The translations under genes and the position numbers were made by a program. 64,000 nucleotides of DNA from Volvox africanus. Taxonomy: Eukaryota; Chlorophyta; Chlorophyceae; Chlamydomonadales; Volvocaceae. The notes under the pieces were generated by a model. The model was not told the origin of the DNA. It saw nothing but the letters and a program-made list of their open reading frames with translations, and did not search any database. The stretch lies in the NCBI GenBank assembly GCA_030268105.1, contig BSDZ01000016.1, forward strand, positions 1,929,501 through 1,993,500, given 5' to 3'. Shown piece after piece: positions 38,779-49,290 of the stretch; the first letter of the stretch is position 1; every line of letters begins with the position of its first letter.

Positions 38779-41700
38779 TCATTGGGCTTGTGTGACACGT
38801 TTGCGGGCTTCTTCGAGCAGGGGTTTCATGTCCTGTGAGAAGTTGCGTGCCGGTTCCCATGAGTTGTGCTCGTCGGTATACCCTGTCCACTTAACCAAGT
38901 ACTCGTGTACTGTTCGCTTACGTCGGTGTCGGCCCACACGACGCGCGCGATAATCTAACACCCGCTCCACATCGTAAAACTTCTGTTTACCAGCGATCCA
39001 GGTCTCAGGAACTGGTTCGATCGCTGCGGGGGCGTTAGCAGGCTCAGGGACGGGTTCCGTACCACGATACGGACGAACAAGCGATACGTGAAACGTGGGG
39101 TGAATGGTCATATCAGCGGGCAATGCAAGCTCCACAGCCACATTCCCAACCATGCGCACGACAGGATACGGACCAATCCAGCGGGGTAAGAGTTTTCGGG
39201 ATCCGTCGGCCAAGGAACGCAAGTTCTTGGTGCTTAGCAACACGAGTTGCCCCTCCGAAAACGTCACATCCTGCTTGGATTTGTTGTAGTATTCCGTCGT
39301 TCGTTGCTGCGCCGCGTCCAAACACGACTTCGCGTCTGTGATTCGGGACATAAAAGACTTGGCAAAAAGTTTAGCAGCAGGCACGTTCACTTCCAACTCA
39401 CGCCACACGGGTAGCGCGGGATGAAATCCGTAGTTAAGAAAGAATGGACTTTTGCCTGTAGAGCGGTTAACAGCGTTGTTAAGCGCGAATTCTGCCGCAG
39501 TCAAATATGTATCCCAAACAAGTGGTGTGCGACCAGCATAATTGCGCAACATATCACCCAACGTGCGGTTTGTGCGTTCGGTTTGACCATCAGTCTGCGG
39601 GTGATACGCTGTGCTCAGGTTGACGCGCATGCCAACTAGTTTGCAGAGCGCTTCCCAAAACTTAGACGTGAACTGTCCACCGCGGTCCGAGATCACATTT
39701 TTGGGAACCCCGTGTAACCGAACCACATTATCGAAAAACAAACGTGCGGTTTGCTCAGCCGTGCAGGATGATGTGCATGGTGCTAGGTGGACCATCTTAG
39801 TCAGACGATCGACCATTACGAACACCGCATCGTATCCCCCCTCAGTTTTGGGCAGCGCGACTACGAAGTCCATGGAAACACTTTCCCAAGGCTCATCCGG
39901 GACAGGCAACGGTTGCAACAACCCATGGCCCTTACCGGACAAAGCCTTATTGCGCTGGCACAGACTGCATGTCTGGACGAAGTTCGCCGCATCCTTAGCC
40001 AAACGAGGCCACCAAAAGGAACGTTGCACCAAGTCGATCAATCGCTTGCTACCAGGGTGTCCTGCTAACGGGTCCTCGTGGAACCGCGCAAGGATGTCGT
40101 AGCGTAGCGCGTCGTCGTTCGGAACGACGATTTGCGTAGCTGCACCCTCCGTCTGTAGCCAAAGGCCATTCTGCTTGCGAAGTTTTTCTACATTAGCCGG
40201 GTCCGCGAACCAGGCGTCTACGTTGTAGGCAACCTTCAACCGCTCCGCGAGGTCCGTCGCGATCGGAACCTCCTCGCTACGCGGCCGCACGACGGGCGCT
40301 GCCAAAATTGCAGCGTGTAGCGACGGATGTCGACTGAGAGCATCGGCAATATTCAATTTACCAGAAATATACTCCCAGGTGCAGTTGAACCTAGCTAGAT
40401 ATTCCATCCACCTAGCTTGACGGCGGTTCAACGTCGGAACGCTTTGCAAAAACGTTAGGGGCTTGTGGTCAGTCTTTAAAGTAAACGGGCGTCCCTCGAG
40501 GTAACAGCGCCATTCCTTTAAAGCATGCAGCACGGCCAGAAGCTCCTGTTCCCCGGTGGTGTAGCGAATCTCCGCACCAGAAAATTTCTTACTCGTGAAG
40601 GCGATCGGTCGCCCTTCCTGTAACAATACAGCGCCGCTTCCAAATATTGAGGCATCAGACACTACCTCAACACGAAATGGCAACGAGTAATCAGGGAATG
40701 CAAGGGTGACATCTTCGGCAACGATTCGTTTGAGCTCTTCGAATGCCCGCTGGCATTGCGACGTCCACGACTCGAGCGAAACGAAAACGCCTTTGCGAGT
40801 TAAGTTAGTAAGCGGGGCCGCAATGATGGAATATTTTTCAATGAACTTTCGGAAATAATTGGTCAAGCCAAGGAACTTACGCAGCTCCGTGAGGTTCTGA
40901 GGCGCGGGCCAATCGCGAACCACGGCGACCTTCCGCGGGTCCATCTTCACACCGGTGGCCGACACAATGTGGCCCAAATATTCCACCTGAGGCTGCGCCC
41001 AAAAGCATTTGGCGCGTTTAGCAAACAATTGCTCCCGCCTCATAACGTCGAGCACGAGCCGCAGGTGCTCCAAGTGCTCCTCGCGCGTCTTAGAATATAC
41101 CAAGATGTCATCCAGGTAGCAAACAATGAACCTGTCGATAAACGGCCTAAACATTCGGTCCATAACCGCCTGAAACGTCGCAGGGGCATTAGTCAAACCA
41201 AACGATAGGACCGTATACTCAAAGTGACCGAAGGGCGTCCGAAAAGCGGTTTTCGGGATATCAGAGGCAGCGATGCGAATCTGATTGTAGCCCTGTTGTA
41301 AGTCAATTGAGGAAAAATAAGCCGAGCCCTTCAGCTTATCCAACAGGTCGTCAACGCGTGGCAAAGGGTAGCGATTTTTCACCGTATTCGCATTTAACCC
41401 CCGGTAATCAATGCACATGCGCAAGGTCCCATCCTTCTTACCGACAAACAAAATCGGTGCAGAATACGGGGATGTGCTGGGGCGTATCATACCCTTCGCG
41501 AGTAAATCCGTCACCTGGCGCTTTACCTCGTCCAGCTCCAATGGACTCAACCTGTACATTGGCCGGGCCGTAGGCTGCGCTCCAGGCATGAGAGGGATTG
41601 TGTGATCAACAGGACGCATAGGTGGTAGCCCAGGGATATCTTTAAAGACGTCCTCATACTGCGACAGTAGGGCCTCAACCTCAGGATCCACAGAAATCTG

Positions 41701-42840
41701 CGCGGTGGTGACACAACAGCTCACCCGCGGCCTTAAAAGCAGTCCGTGGGCACCCTTCCGTAACAAACGGACGGCCTCCTTACGCCCGACTAGCTCTGGT
41801 TCGATTCGCGCGGCCATTGCGGTCACAGCGAAATTAACCATAGGCACCGCCTCAGTTTCGCCCCCCTTTGGTGTGACATGTTCGAACGACAGGAAAGGTA
41901 CCTTAATCGACAGAGTACCCTTGCACATATGCAGGGTTGCGGTCTCCATGTCGATGCGCGCGCGGTACTGTCGTAATGTCGACGACCCCATTATGTACGG
42001 TGCAGTCTCTGCTAAGCCCTGCAGCACGTACGGCCGGGTCACAACACGCAAAGGGCCTAACGATAGGCTAAGGGTAATCCTGCCCACGATGGGATGCTTA
42101 CCCCCGTCAGCAAGGGTAACCTGTGGACAATCAGACGACTCTGGGGACAACCCCAGCGCATTCACCTCTGCGACAGAGATGAAGTCGTCGCTGGCACCGG
42201 TGTCAACAAGTGCCTTCAGAGTACGGCCGTTCAAACCGATCTGAACCACAGGGACACGGTTATCTACGAGCGACTGCCCAGCAGACAACGTCAGTGCACT
42301 TAAGGCGGGTCCGTAACCAACGGCACCCCCATCAGGAGCTTCGTACCAAACGTCAACCGAGTAGGATAGGCATGGCCACGGAGCCAGCGTACCCTCCCAA
42401 TCCACACCATTAAACAAAACGGTGCCCGGCTCGAACCGGTGGACATGCCGCATACCCCTTAACAATGCCTCTGCCTTGCGCCGACAGAAAGCAGGGAGTA
42501 ATACACATGCGGCAGTGCCTGGATATTGACGCCTACATCTCCTGTATATGGCCAACTGTTCCGACATCTCACGCAGAGACGAGGGGATGAACAAAACCAC
42601 GTGGTTAGACAGATCGATAGACGACAGGGGACGGCGAGGTGTAAACAAATTACACAACGGGTCGAAGCAGAGAAGTCCCGTGCGTCCGTCAAGCGTGATG
42701 CGTCGCGCAATGACTCGCTCGATGTGTCCAAGTACACAAGGCAACAATGCCTTAACGGCTGGCCGTAAGGATGACCACCGACCACGCGTTAGTTCAGAAA
42801 TCCCAGGTGGTGCCCCCTCCGCAGGAACCCGGGCAAGCCC
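38779..42840 (-). CDS. Element A Pol polyprotein, about 1,350 aa
   Basis: The frame is open from the UAG at 42843-42841 to TGA at 38781-38779. There is no ATG near its start, so it is probably made by readthrough from gag. Numbered from the TTG at 42747, the order is: protease D182 ([12 protein letters not shown]); RT with [10 protein letters not shown] (about 444-453) and YLDD (544-547); RNase H (about 690-810, with DAS near 698 and KTDHKPL near 758); integrase H2C2 finger (H897 to CSLC about 927-930); integrase D960 (VSMDF), D1021 (SDRGGQF) and E1057 (TDGQTER), a D,D-35-E core; C-terminal chromodomain about 1256-1317 ([26 protein letters not shown]). PR-RT-RH-IN order plus chromodomain defines a chromovirus. 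Confidence 0.95.
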   Translation of the reverse strand, partial: GLARVPAEGAPPGISELTRGRWSSLRPAVKALLPCVLGHIERVIARRITLDGRTGLLCFDPLCNLFTPRRPLSSIDLSNHVVLFIPSSLREMSEQLAIYRRCRRQYPGTAACVLLPAFCRRKAEALLRGMRHVHRFEPGTVLFNGVDWEGTLAPWPCLSYSVDVWYEAPDGGAVGYGPALSALTLSAGQSLVDNRVPVVQIGLNGRTLKALVDTGASDDFISVAEVNALGLSPESSDCPQVTLADGGKHPIVGRITLSLSLGPLRVVTRPYVLQGLAETAPYIMGSSTLRQYRARIDMETATLHMCKGTLSIKVPFLSFEHVTPKGGETEAVPMVNFAVTAMAARIEPELVGRKEAVRLLRKGAHGLLLRPRVSCCVTTAQISVDPEVEALLSQYEDVFKDIPGLPPMRPVDHTIPLMPGAQPTARPMYRLSPLELDEVKRQVTDLLAKGMIRPSTSPYSAPILFVGKKDGTLRMCIDYRGLNANTVKNRYPLPRVDDLLDKLKGSAYFSSIDLQQGYNQIRIAASDIPKTAFRTPFGHFEYTVLSFGLTNAPATFQAVMDRMFRPFIDRFIVCYLDDILVYSKTREEHLEHLRLVLDVMRREQLFAKRAKCFWAQPQVEYLGHIVSATGVKMDPRKVAVVRDWPAPQNLTELRKFLGLTNYFRKFIEKYSIIAAPLTNLTRKGVFVSLESWTSQCQRAFEELKRIVAEDVTLAFPDYSLPFRVEVVSDASIFGSGAVLLQEGRPIAFTSKKFSGAEIRYTTGEQELLAVLHALKEWRCYLEGRPFTLKTDHKPLTFLQSVPTLNRRQARWMEYLARFNCTWEYISGKLNIADALSRHPSLHAAILAAPVVRPRSEEVPIATDLAERLKVAYNVDAWFADPANVEKLRKQNGLWLQTEGAATQIVVPNDDALRYDILARFHEDPLAGHPGSKRLIDLVQRSFWWPRLAKDAANFVQTCSLCQRNKALSGKGHGLLQPLPVPDEPWESVSMDFVVALPKTEGGYDAVFVMVDRLTKMVHLAPCTSSCTAEQTARLFFDNVVRLHGVPKNVISDRGGQFTSKFWEALCKLVGMRVNLSTAYHPQTDGQTERTNRTLGDMLRNYAGRTPLVWDTYLTAAEFALNNAVNRSTGKSPFFLNYGFHPALPVWRELEVNVPAAKLFAKSFMSRITDAKSCLDAAQQRTTEYYNKSKQDVTFSEGQLVLLSTKNLRSLADGSRKLLPRWIGPYPVVRMVGNVAVELALPADMTIHPTFHVSLVRPYRGTEPVPEPANAPAAIEPVPETWIAGKQKFYDVERVLDYRARRVGRHRRKRTVHEYLVKWTGYTDEHNSWEPARNFSQDMKPLLEEARKRVTQAQ

Positions 42841-42843
42841 CTA
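42802..42843 (-). promoter_or_regulatory. Candidate gag-pol readthrough signal of element A
   Basis: On the coding strand: UAG, 7-nt spacer (GGGCUUG), stem CCCGGG (42833-42828), 20-nt loop, stem CCUGGG (42807-42802). The pol frame is the same as the gag frame, so suppression of the single UAG yields Gag-Pol. Element B shows the same arrangement. Confidence 0.6.
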
Positions 42844-44076
42844 TTTCGGCTGAGGTACAAACGGCGGCATTAGAGGGCAATCCTTCGTGGAATGATTCTC
42901 CGCACACCGTAGACAAACATTGGCCAATTTCCGACGCTCGAATTCGGAACGATTGCAATTCCATTTTGGCATAAATGTGTCGTCCGTACGAGTACGCTTC
43001 GCGTTGGGGTCGGAACGCTGTGCGGCTGCCGACGACGGCGCACCACCACGCTTCCTGTTCCTAGCTGGGTCCGAGCTCGGACCTGCTCCTCCTGTACCAC
43101 GGACACCCGAGCTAGCGCCCCCGCGCGCCTTGCGTTGCCCGTTGCTGCGTCGCGTCGCGGCAGTAGGCGTGGGGCGGGTCGCGCCGAGGTCCTGGTCGAG
43201 AGCCACAGCTTCCCCAAGCGGATCCTGCACTTGCACGGCATTTGCACGAGGGGCAGACTTGACTTCTTCCTCGCCGGCAAGAAGTCGTATCTCCGTACCC
43301 TTAGCAAAAGCGACCAACGCGTCATACGACTTGATCTGCGCTCCAACCAAGTCAGTGGCGCACCATTTAGCCAAAAGTTTCGTTAGGCCTCGCCTAAACC
43401 AAAAGACACGCTCAGATTCGGTGAGGTCAGCAATGGGAGTCACTAGTGCTTCGAAGCGTGACTGGTACGCAGGTACATTTTCATCCCGACGCATGTGGTA
43501 GCTACCCGCTGCCAAAACGTTACGAGCTTCCACATCGCGTGCTTGAACCTCAGTAGCGAATCGTGCGAGCAAAGCGACGACTAACTCGTCAAAAGTATAG
43601 CTGCCCCGGGCGTTGGTCCAATTGCGATACCAGTCCTTCGCTGCGCCCTCGAGGGTGTTACCAACGAAGAGACACCTGATACCGTCATTGTCGCCACCAT
43701 GAACAGCTTGGAGGTACTTTTTAGCGTCACGCACGTACGCACGAGTTGCATCGGCTATGCTATGCCCTGGCGTCTTGTCGGTCAGCGAAATATTGAGCCT
43801 AGGAACGGGAATCGACAATCTCATCACCTCAGGGATGTCATCATGCCCTCGAGCTTGAGGTAATGGCAGAACCCTTGGTCCAGCAGTGTTGTCCATATTT
43901 GTGTTCACTGCTGAATGCGGCACAATTAAGTGAGCAGGGGTCTGAAGGAAAAGGGGCTCTTGAGTGGCTCGCGCGCCAACAGTCTCAAGACCTCTACCCG
44001 GCGCTCTAGCAGCTACAACGAAATCGGGTTGGCTAGCTAGGCTAGTGTGCGGCGTATCGTCGTGTTCCGCGGACAT
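42841..44076 (-). CDS. Element A Gag, 411 aa
   Basis: Gag coats the element RNA. The central Gag core contains GNTLEGAAKDWYRNW (about 139-153) and AYQSRFEALVTPIADL (203-218). A basic Gly/Arg-rich stretch precedes a zinc knuckle C388-C391-H395-C400. The Cys-to-His gap is three residues, where elements B and D have the usual four. The ORF starts at ATG 44076; an overlapping frame 44296-44042 may be the leader or an upstream extension. It ends in UAG (42843-42841), in frame with pol. Confidence 0.9.
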   Translation of the reverse strand: MSAEHDDTPHTSLASQPDFVVAARAPGRGLETVGARATQEPLFLQTPAHLIVPHSAVNTNMDNTAGPRVLPLPQARGHDDIPEVMRLSIPVPRLNISLTDKTPGHSIADATRAYVRDAKKYLQAVHGGDNDGIRCLFVGNTLEGAAKDWYRNWTNARGSYTFDELVVALLARFATEVQARDVEARNVLAAGSYHMRRDENVPAYQSRFEALVTPIADLTESERVFWFRRGLTKLLAKWCATDLVGAQIKSYDALVAFAKGTEIRLLAGEEEVKSAPRANAVQVQDPLGEAVALDQDLGATRPTPTAATRRSNGQRKARGGASSGVRGTGGAGPSSDPARNRKRGGAPSSAAAQRSDPNAKRTRTDDTFMPKWNCNRSEFERRKLANVCLRCAENHSTKDCPLMPPFVPQPK

Positions 44077-44517
44077 GGAGCACGAAACGATACCCTAGTT
44101 TTGCGTAATAGAAGCCGACTTCTATCGCAAAGGCAAGAGTACAAAGCGATTCGGTGAGCCTACCGACAGTACTCTTGAGAAGATTCAGCAAACTCAGCAA
44201 GTAATTGCCCAGCTGAGTCCTGATCTCCGTAGTTTGGGCAATGAGAGTCGCCAACTGGTCCGGACGAACGCCGGTCTCAGTCGCCGCGGCAAGCAATGCC
44301 GGTGCACTGAGATTACCTGCGACTCAGAGCGTACACTTACACAACAAGTGCAGTAATCTAAGCAAAAGCAATTAAACAATTACAAACCGGAAGCGGCGGC
44401 GTCCAAAACGGCGCGGCCTAAGTCTTCGGCAAAAGTATCTAGCGGTCCTCGTGGTTCGTCGCTGGAACTCGCCATAGAAAGAACCTACTTCCGATTAGAC
44501 AAAGAGAGACAGTTAGG

Positions 44518-44542
44518 CAACGAACCTGTCTCGATACCAAAT
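44518..44542 (-). promoter_or_regulatory. Element A primer-binding site candidate
   Basis: Next to the 5' LTR, the element strand reads ATT then TGGTATCGAGACAGGTTCG. A site beginning TGG pairs with the CCA end of a tRNA. Elements B and D share TGGTATCGARAC at the same place. The matching tRNA could not be named from the sequence alone. Confidence 0.65.
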
Positions 44543-45372
44543 TGTTGTACCTCTCGTTCGCGTTTGCTCATGAGTATCTGCACGTCTGGAGACTATCGAC
44601 ACCGATGCGCGAGCACTTGCAAGTACAGCAAGGCAAGCGAGAGCAAACAGAGACAGCGGAAGACTTCAAGACGAAGAGAGATATAACTTACGGTCTTACA
44701 GGTCGGAATGATGCAATGGAAGAAATCGCCGTCAGCGCCGGAAGCAAGCAATCATCACGCGGCGGTGATTAGCGAAGTTCAGGCTTTAGCTCGGGCTAAG
44801 TAGAATATCGTATAGTAATAGTAATGTAGAACACACGAGTGTTCTCCGGTATCGAATGTCTTTTTTAGCTTAGCCGTCCTCGCATCTGTTATACTCGCAG
44901 CATCGCAATGCCGTACGATTCACATTAGGAGGCCGATCCTAGATGTGACAATCCTACTGCGTCTAGGCGATGTCTACGCATAACAACGTATAAGCCTTTC
45001 CGGCATTCGCATGATGCAAGGGTCCGGATAACGATATCCGGTTGCGGGGCATGTATCGCGACGAGTGCGGCGCTCTCAACGTGTGCTTAAATGAAGTAAT
45101 ATTATATCAGATAATATTACTTATCGTTTTGTAGCACGAGCATAATGCGCACTTCAATGCTTCGGTTATTCATGCATGCTAGGCGGATTTGCCATGGTGC
45201 GATGTCGCGATGGATAATGACAACATGCCAGATGCATATATAAATGTATGCGAATACATTTATATCATGCAGATTCATTCATATGTAATGCGTTCATCAC
45301 AAAAGCACTTCGACTCATAGGATCGCGTCGACCTACGCGTCGACGGGAAATGAACCGTAGCACAACAGCAAA

Positions 45373-46792
45373 GACCCCAGGTGGTGACCCCTCTATACCA
45401 GCCTGGGCAAATTCCTAGTGGTCCTTACCCTTATTTTTCTCCGCCCCCAGCATTGGGCAGGAGTCGACCCTATGTTGGTCGGAACCGCAACGGAGGCACA
45501 TCCCATGTTGTTTACGAAAATGGAACTCCCGTCTAGTACAATTGAATGTGGTTAGATACTCCGCCAGGTTCTGCTTAGGCCCCTTCTTCTGCACATGGCC
45601 CCCTTTTGGGGCCAAGTGCCTCCCCTGCTGTCCGCCGCCCCTCTTAGACTTACCGGCGCCCTTAACCTGCCGCGGCTGATCCTCGTGCCCGGTGATGCCT
45701 GGACGAACGGATGCAGCCCGCGGTTTTTTGGTCGGGGGCGCCGGGGTCTCCTCGTCAGGGTCGTCGCAGGCCATGTCCTGTACCGACAGCATGTTCATTT
45801 TGGGACGGGCCAGTTTGTCAGATTCCCGTCGGGCCAGTAACCTAAGTTCAGCTCCCAGGGAGAACTGAACCAAGTCTGTATATGACTAAGGTTTTACCCG
45901 ACAGGTCAGTTGCACAGTCCCCACTAAGGTCGGATGAGAGGCCCTGCTGAAACCAAAACACACGCTCACTATCAGACAGGTCCGCCATGGGCGTGACAAG
46001 AGCCTCAAAGCGGCTCTGATAGGCAGAGACAGTTTCTCCAGGGCACATGCAGTATTTGCCAGCATTTAATTTCAGGCGTGCCTCAGTGTCACGTGACTGG
46101 ACCTGGGGTGCAAAACGGACAAGCAGTGCTTCTAGCAGTTCCTCAGATGTATAGGAATCCCTTGCGTTAGTCCATTGATCGTGCCATAATCTTGCCGCGC
46201 CTTCAAAGGCAGTGGCCAAGAAAAGACAGCGCGTAGAGTCCTGTTGACCCCCACGGGCTGTGGCAAAGTAGTTCCTAACATTACGGACAAAGGCCCGTGT
46301 TAGAGGCGCAGCAACTCGTCCTAAATCAGAAAGCTTAACATCCATAGGGATATTCAGCTTAGGCACTGCAATCACTATTTTTATCACCTCGTCCTCATGT
46401 CCAGTATGAGGAGGCCCAGGTGGCCTGGAAGAGGTGCCCGCAACAGCAGCACAAGTTGTTGCGGCAGCAGCGGGAGCCATCCCAGGAATATCCACGGCAC
46501 CAGGTGTCAAATGGTTTGACACTACAGCAGGGCCATGAACATAAAAAGGGGATGGGGCATAAATAGGTGATGTAGGTGCCTCAGGGGATGCTGTGCCGCC
46601 TTGCCTGGGAATAGGTGAAGGCTGGTTCGGAAGGTCGATACCACCTGCCACAGCAGCATTTGGTGGCTGTGTCAACCTAGAGAGCCATTCCCACCTATTC
46701 GCTTGGCTAGCATTAGCAGCAATCCGGCCAACAAACTGAAAGGTGTTGGCAGCAAGAGCCGAGACAGCATTCGCTAAGTTCGAGGCTTGCAT
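45373..46792 (-). pseudogene. Element B gag, frameshifted
   Basis: The frame from ATG 46792 to 45848 holds the Gag core (AYQSRFEALVTPMADLS, ERVFWFQQG). The continuation 45873-45415 holds a basic region and the zinc knuckle CLRCGSDQHRVDSC (CX2CX4HX4C). The two overlap near 45,850-45,885, consistent with a one-base shift. The second frame ends at UAG (45417-45415), beyond which it is open into pol; see the readthrough finding. Confidence 0.85.
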
Positions 46793-48020
46793 ATTGTATG
46801 CCTGAAAGCCTAACAGATCGAACTGCGAGTGACTGTTCTGGTGAAAGGCAAAGCAAAGGCAAGGACCAGGGCCTACCCAACGCTTGGATGCCTTCGATGA
46901 ACTTCAAAAATTTTGAAGTCCGCGCGTGAAGTTGATTTGCGATGGATCGGAGTGACTGGGCAGAAGTGCCGCTCCGACGGGTCTGAGGTGTTGACACTGC
47001 AGAAGCACTCACGGCGGTTGGAACAAACACAATACCTTTCAAGTAATAGAGATATATATGTATTAGTGAAAGCCGAAGTGAATTCACGAAGTCGACTCCT
47101 CGTTGGATTCGATGCGAAGGTACTATTGAACCCGCAACTACAGGGATTCCTCAGCAAAACTGCAATACAAGTTCTAGATAGGAAGCAGTGTTGCAGGAAG
47201 ATATTACCTAACAGAGAAGGCAGAATTGTCTAGGTCGCGAGCCACGTTGACCGCGACTAACTTAGAGATTGACTTTAACAGAAAGCACAGCCAAACTCAC
47301 AGAGAGCAGGTTCTAAGTGTCACTAGACTAATTTCGTGAATATTACAGACCGGTGGTAGCCGCAGTGAAAATGGCGGCGCTCAGCTCCTCAGGCAATGTC
47401 TCCATGTCCAGAGGGATGTCGGCAGGAGGAAGATCGTGGTCGATGTCCATTTATAAAAGGGCAGCTTGAGTGGCTTGAGTGCGTTGCACGGTTAGAGTGG
47501 CTTGAGCAGTTACCACAGAAAGACTTGAGAAGGCTTGAAAAGATTTCAGCGGAAGACTTGACGAGACGTCCCAGGGAGGGACAGTCTCGATACCAGCTTG
47601 TTGTATATGGTACCCACGAAGGGTGGTATCAAAAGATATCGGTTGTTGTGCCAGAGCCCGATTAAGTAGAGCCGCCGACTAGGTCGTACTTGAGAGACCA
47701 TAAGGCCTCGAACCGGGCGTGACCTTCAGAAGTCACCACTACAACCGGAGATTCAGTGAACCAGGAACCAGATGTTCCACCATTTACCATTCAGGCGGTA
47801 AATGGCCCATTCCATACAGGTTATGGAGTAACCGACAGGTTCGGATGTTTCAGGAAATCGGTTAGTATTGGTCATCGACAGCCGAGACCAAATCCACAAA
47901 TCCAATGCCAGATGGGAACATGAAAAAGTTAATCTGATAATTAAATATATTATATCATAAAATAATAAACAGATAATTATTATACTTAATGAATTACCAA
48001 AATGCATTAAGGATACAACA

Positions 48021-48453
48021 CCGCGGGACTGGCCGCAGGACTGGCCGCGGGACTGGCCGCAGCATTGGCCGCAGCATTGGCCGCGGGACTGGCCGCGGGA
48101 CTGGCCGCGGGACTGGCCGCGGGATTGGCCGCGGGACTGGCCACAGGACTGGCCGCGGGATTGGCCGCGGGATTGGCCACGGGACTGGCCGCGGGATTGG
48201 CCGCGGGATTGGCCGCGGGACTGGCCGCGGGACTGGCCGCGGGACTGGCCACGGGACTGGCCGCGGGACTGGCCGCGGGATTGGCCGCGGGATTGGCCGC
48301 GGGAATCACCGCGGGAGTGGCTGCGGGACTGGCCGCGGGACTGGCCGCGGGATTGGCCACTGGGTTGGCCACTGGGGTGGCCTCTGGGTCGGCCACTGGG
48401 GTGGCCTTTGGGTCGGCCACTGGGGTGGCCTCTGGGTCGGCCACTGGGGTGGC
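48021..48453. repeat. 12-bp GC-rich minisatellite, right part
   Basis: This is the continuation of the array at 32941-33377, separated from it by element B. Units drift toward GGCCACTGGGGTGGCCTC types at the high end, where the array runs straight into the truncated LTR of element C. Confidence 0.95.
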
Positions 48454-48781
48454 CTCCTTATAGATTACATTATAGTAATAATTACAAAAGGAAGAAGAAG
48501 TATAAGAAGTTGTTCTGTCTCAATAATCCCGGCGCCTTAAATAGCGTTGCCTGGCTTGTAAAGGGGCCTTACGTCTGTTCGAAAACTGGCGCGCACTCAA
48601 CAACTGACACCGTTGTACGAATGCTCGCATGCAAGAAGTCCCAAGCGACTTGTCCAAGTTCTATGCGTTAGATTTATAATACCTAATCTATTATAACGCA
48701 ATTAAGTTATTATCATAAAAGCCAAATACGACAAGTCAGTTTCGCTCTTCCTGGCACTTCTGCGCCATTCGCCCTGTTACA

Positions 48782-49290
48782 TTATTAGATGCACAGAAGC
48801 AGCAAGCTAAACAAGCGTTTGTAGGTCCCATCGGCTATGGATATTTCAAAGTTATTCAAGGCCTGATATCTTTATCTCATCATTTCAAACGCGAAGACTT
48901 CTCAAGTTATTAGCAGTTAACGCCGGCTCGCTCGACCTTCATCGCCAGAAAATATACAAGGTTGTCACTGATTCAAACCATAAGTAAGCAGGTTGCTCCT
49001 AATCTGTTAGCTCAGAATTGTACCGGTGCAGAAGCTAATCAAAGATGGGTTTCTGATATCAAATATATTCCAACCAGCGAAGGGTAGCTGTATTTCTATC
49101 TGCGTATTCATTAAAGTGGTATACATCTGCATATTGATTCCAGATGACCGATTGGTTGGTCAATGAGCAAAGGCTTAAAGGAAGTCTAGTTACTGATGCA
49201 CTAACAATGACATTATTTAAGCGTAAATTCCCGACGACGTTAATTGTTCACTCTGGCCGTGCATTTCAAAATTGTAACGATAAACAAAGA
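48782..49290 (+). pseudogene. IS3-family-like transposase (OrfB) relic
   Basis: The plus-strand frame from 48782 gives a HTH-like start with GYGYFKVIQGL. A shifted segment at 48943-48984 then reads RQKIYKVVTDSNHK. From 48992 the first frame resumes with VAPNLLAQNCTGAEANQRW, SDIKYIPTSEG and a stop; later in the same frame come GWSMSKGLKGSLVTDAL and LFKRKFPTTLIVHSGR. This order matches bacterial IS3-family integrase-type transposases (usual motifs WVxDITY, GWSM, LIVHSDRGSQY). The second catalytic Asp (HSD) is Gly here. At least two internal stops and two frame changes make it non-functional. It abuts the end of element C. Bacterial transfer is inferred. Confidence 0.75.

Larger units (their letters stand above)
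37895..45367 (-). mobile_element. Ty3/gypsy chromovirus element A, apparently intact
   Basis: The element is 7,473 bp with 825-bp LTRs at 37895-38719 and 44543-45367. No difference between them was seen by eye. The target duplication GCAAA lies at 37890-37894 and 45368-45372. LTR ends are TGTTGTAC...CACAACA. It is inserted in element B. Both ORFs are uninterrupted apart from the UAG between gag and pol. Identical LTRs and intact frames suggest recent transposition. Related copies in this window are at 52965-53788 (solo LTR), 54895-57176 (truncated) and 61273-64000 (runs off the end). Confidence 0.96.
33378..48020 (-). mobile_element. Ty3/gypsy chromovirus element B, decayed
   Basis: LTRs of 422 bp lie at 33378-33799 and 47599-48020, with about four differences seen by eye. 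They are flanked by the target duplication CCGCG (33373-33377 and 48021-48025) inside the element C minisatellite. A primer-binding candidate TGGTATCGAGAC abuts the 5' LTR; a polypurine tract (minus strand of about 33,804-33,813) abuts the 3' LTR. Gag and pol carry frameshifts and a premature stop. Element A interrupts it at 37895-45367, just after the gag-pol junction. Confidence 0.95.
31694..48781 (-). mobile_element. Gypsy-type element C, outermost of a three-level nest
   Basis: The 3' LTR is 31694-32087 (394 bp, TGTTAGGG to TGTTACA). The 5' LTR survives as 48452-48781, missing 64 bp at its inner end, and differs from the 3' LTR at three positions I could see. The 64-bp loss also removed the primer-binding site and leader and fused the LTR to the internal minisatellite. 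Flanks (CTAGC and TTATT) show no target duplication. The element is split by element B at 33378-48020. Its coding part is an internally deleted PR plus integrase-end ORF. Confidence 0.85.

Noticed and set aside
42841..42843. UAG as a reassigned sense codon in this organism
   Set aside because: UAG reassignment in some green algae usually accompanies UAA, and here UAA ends the copia ORF at its natural C-terminus. NSF needs no in-frame UAG or UAA. The nuclear code looks standard, so readthrough is the better explanation.
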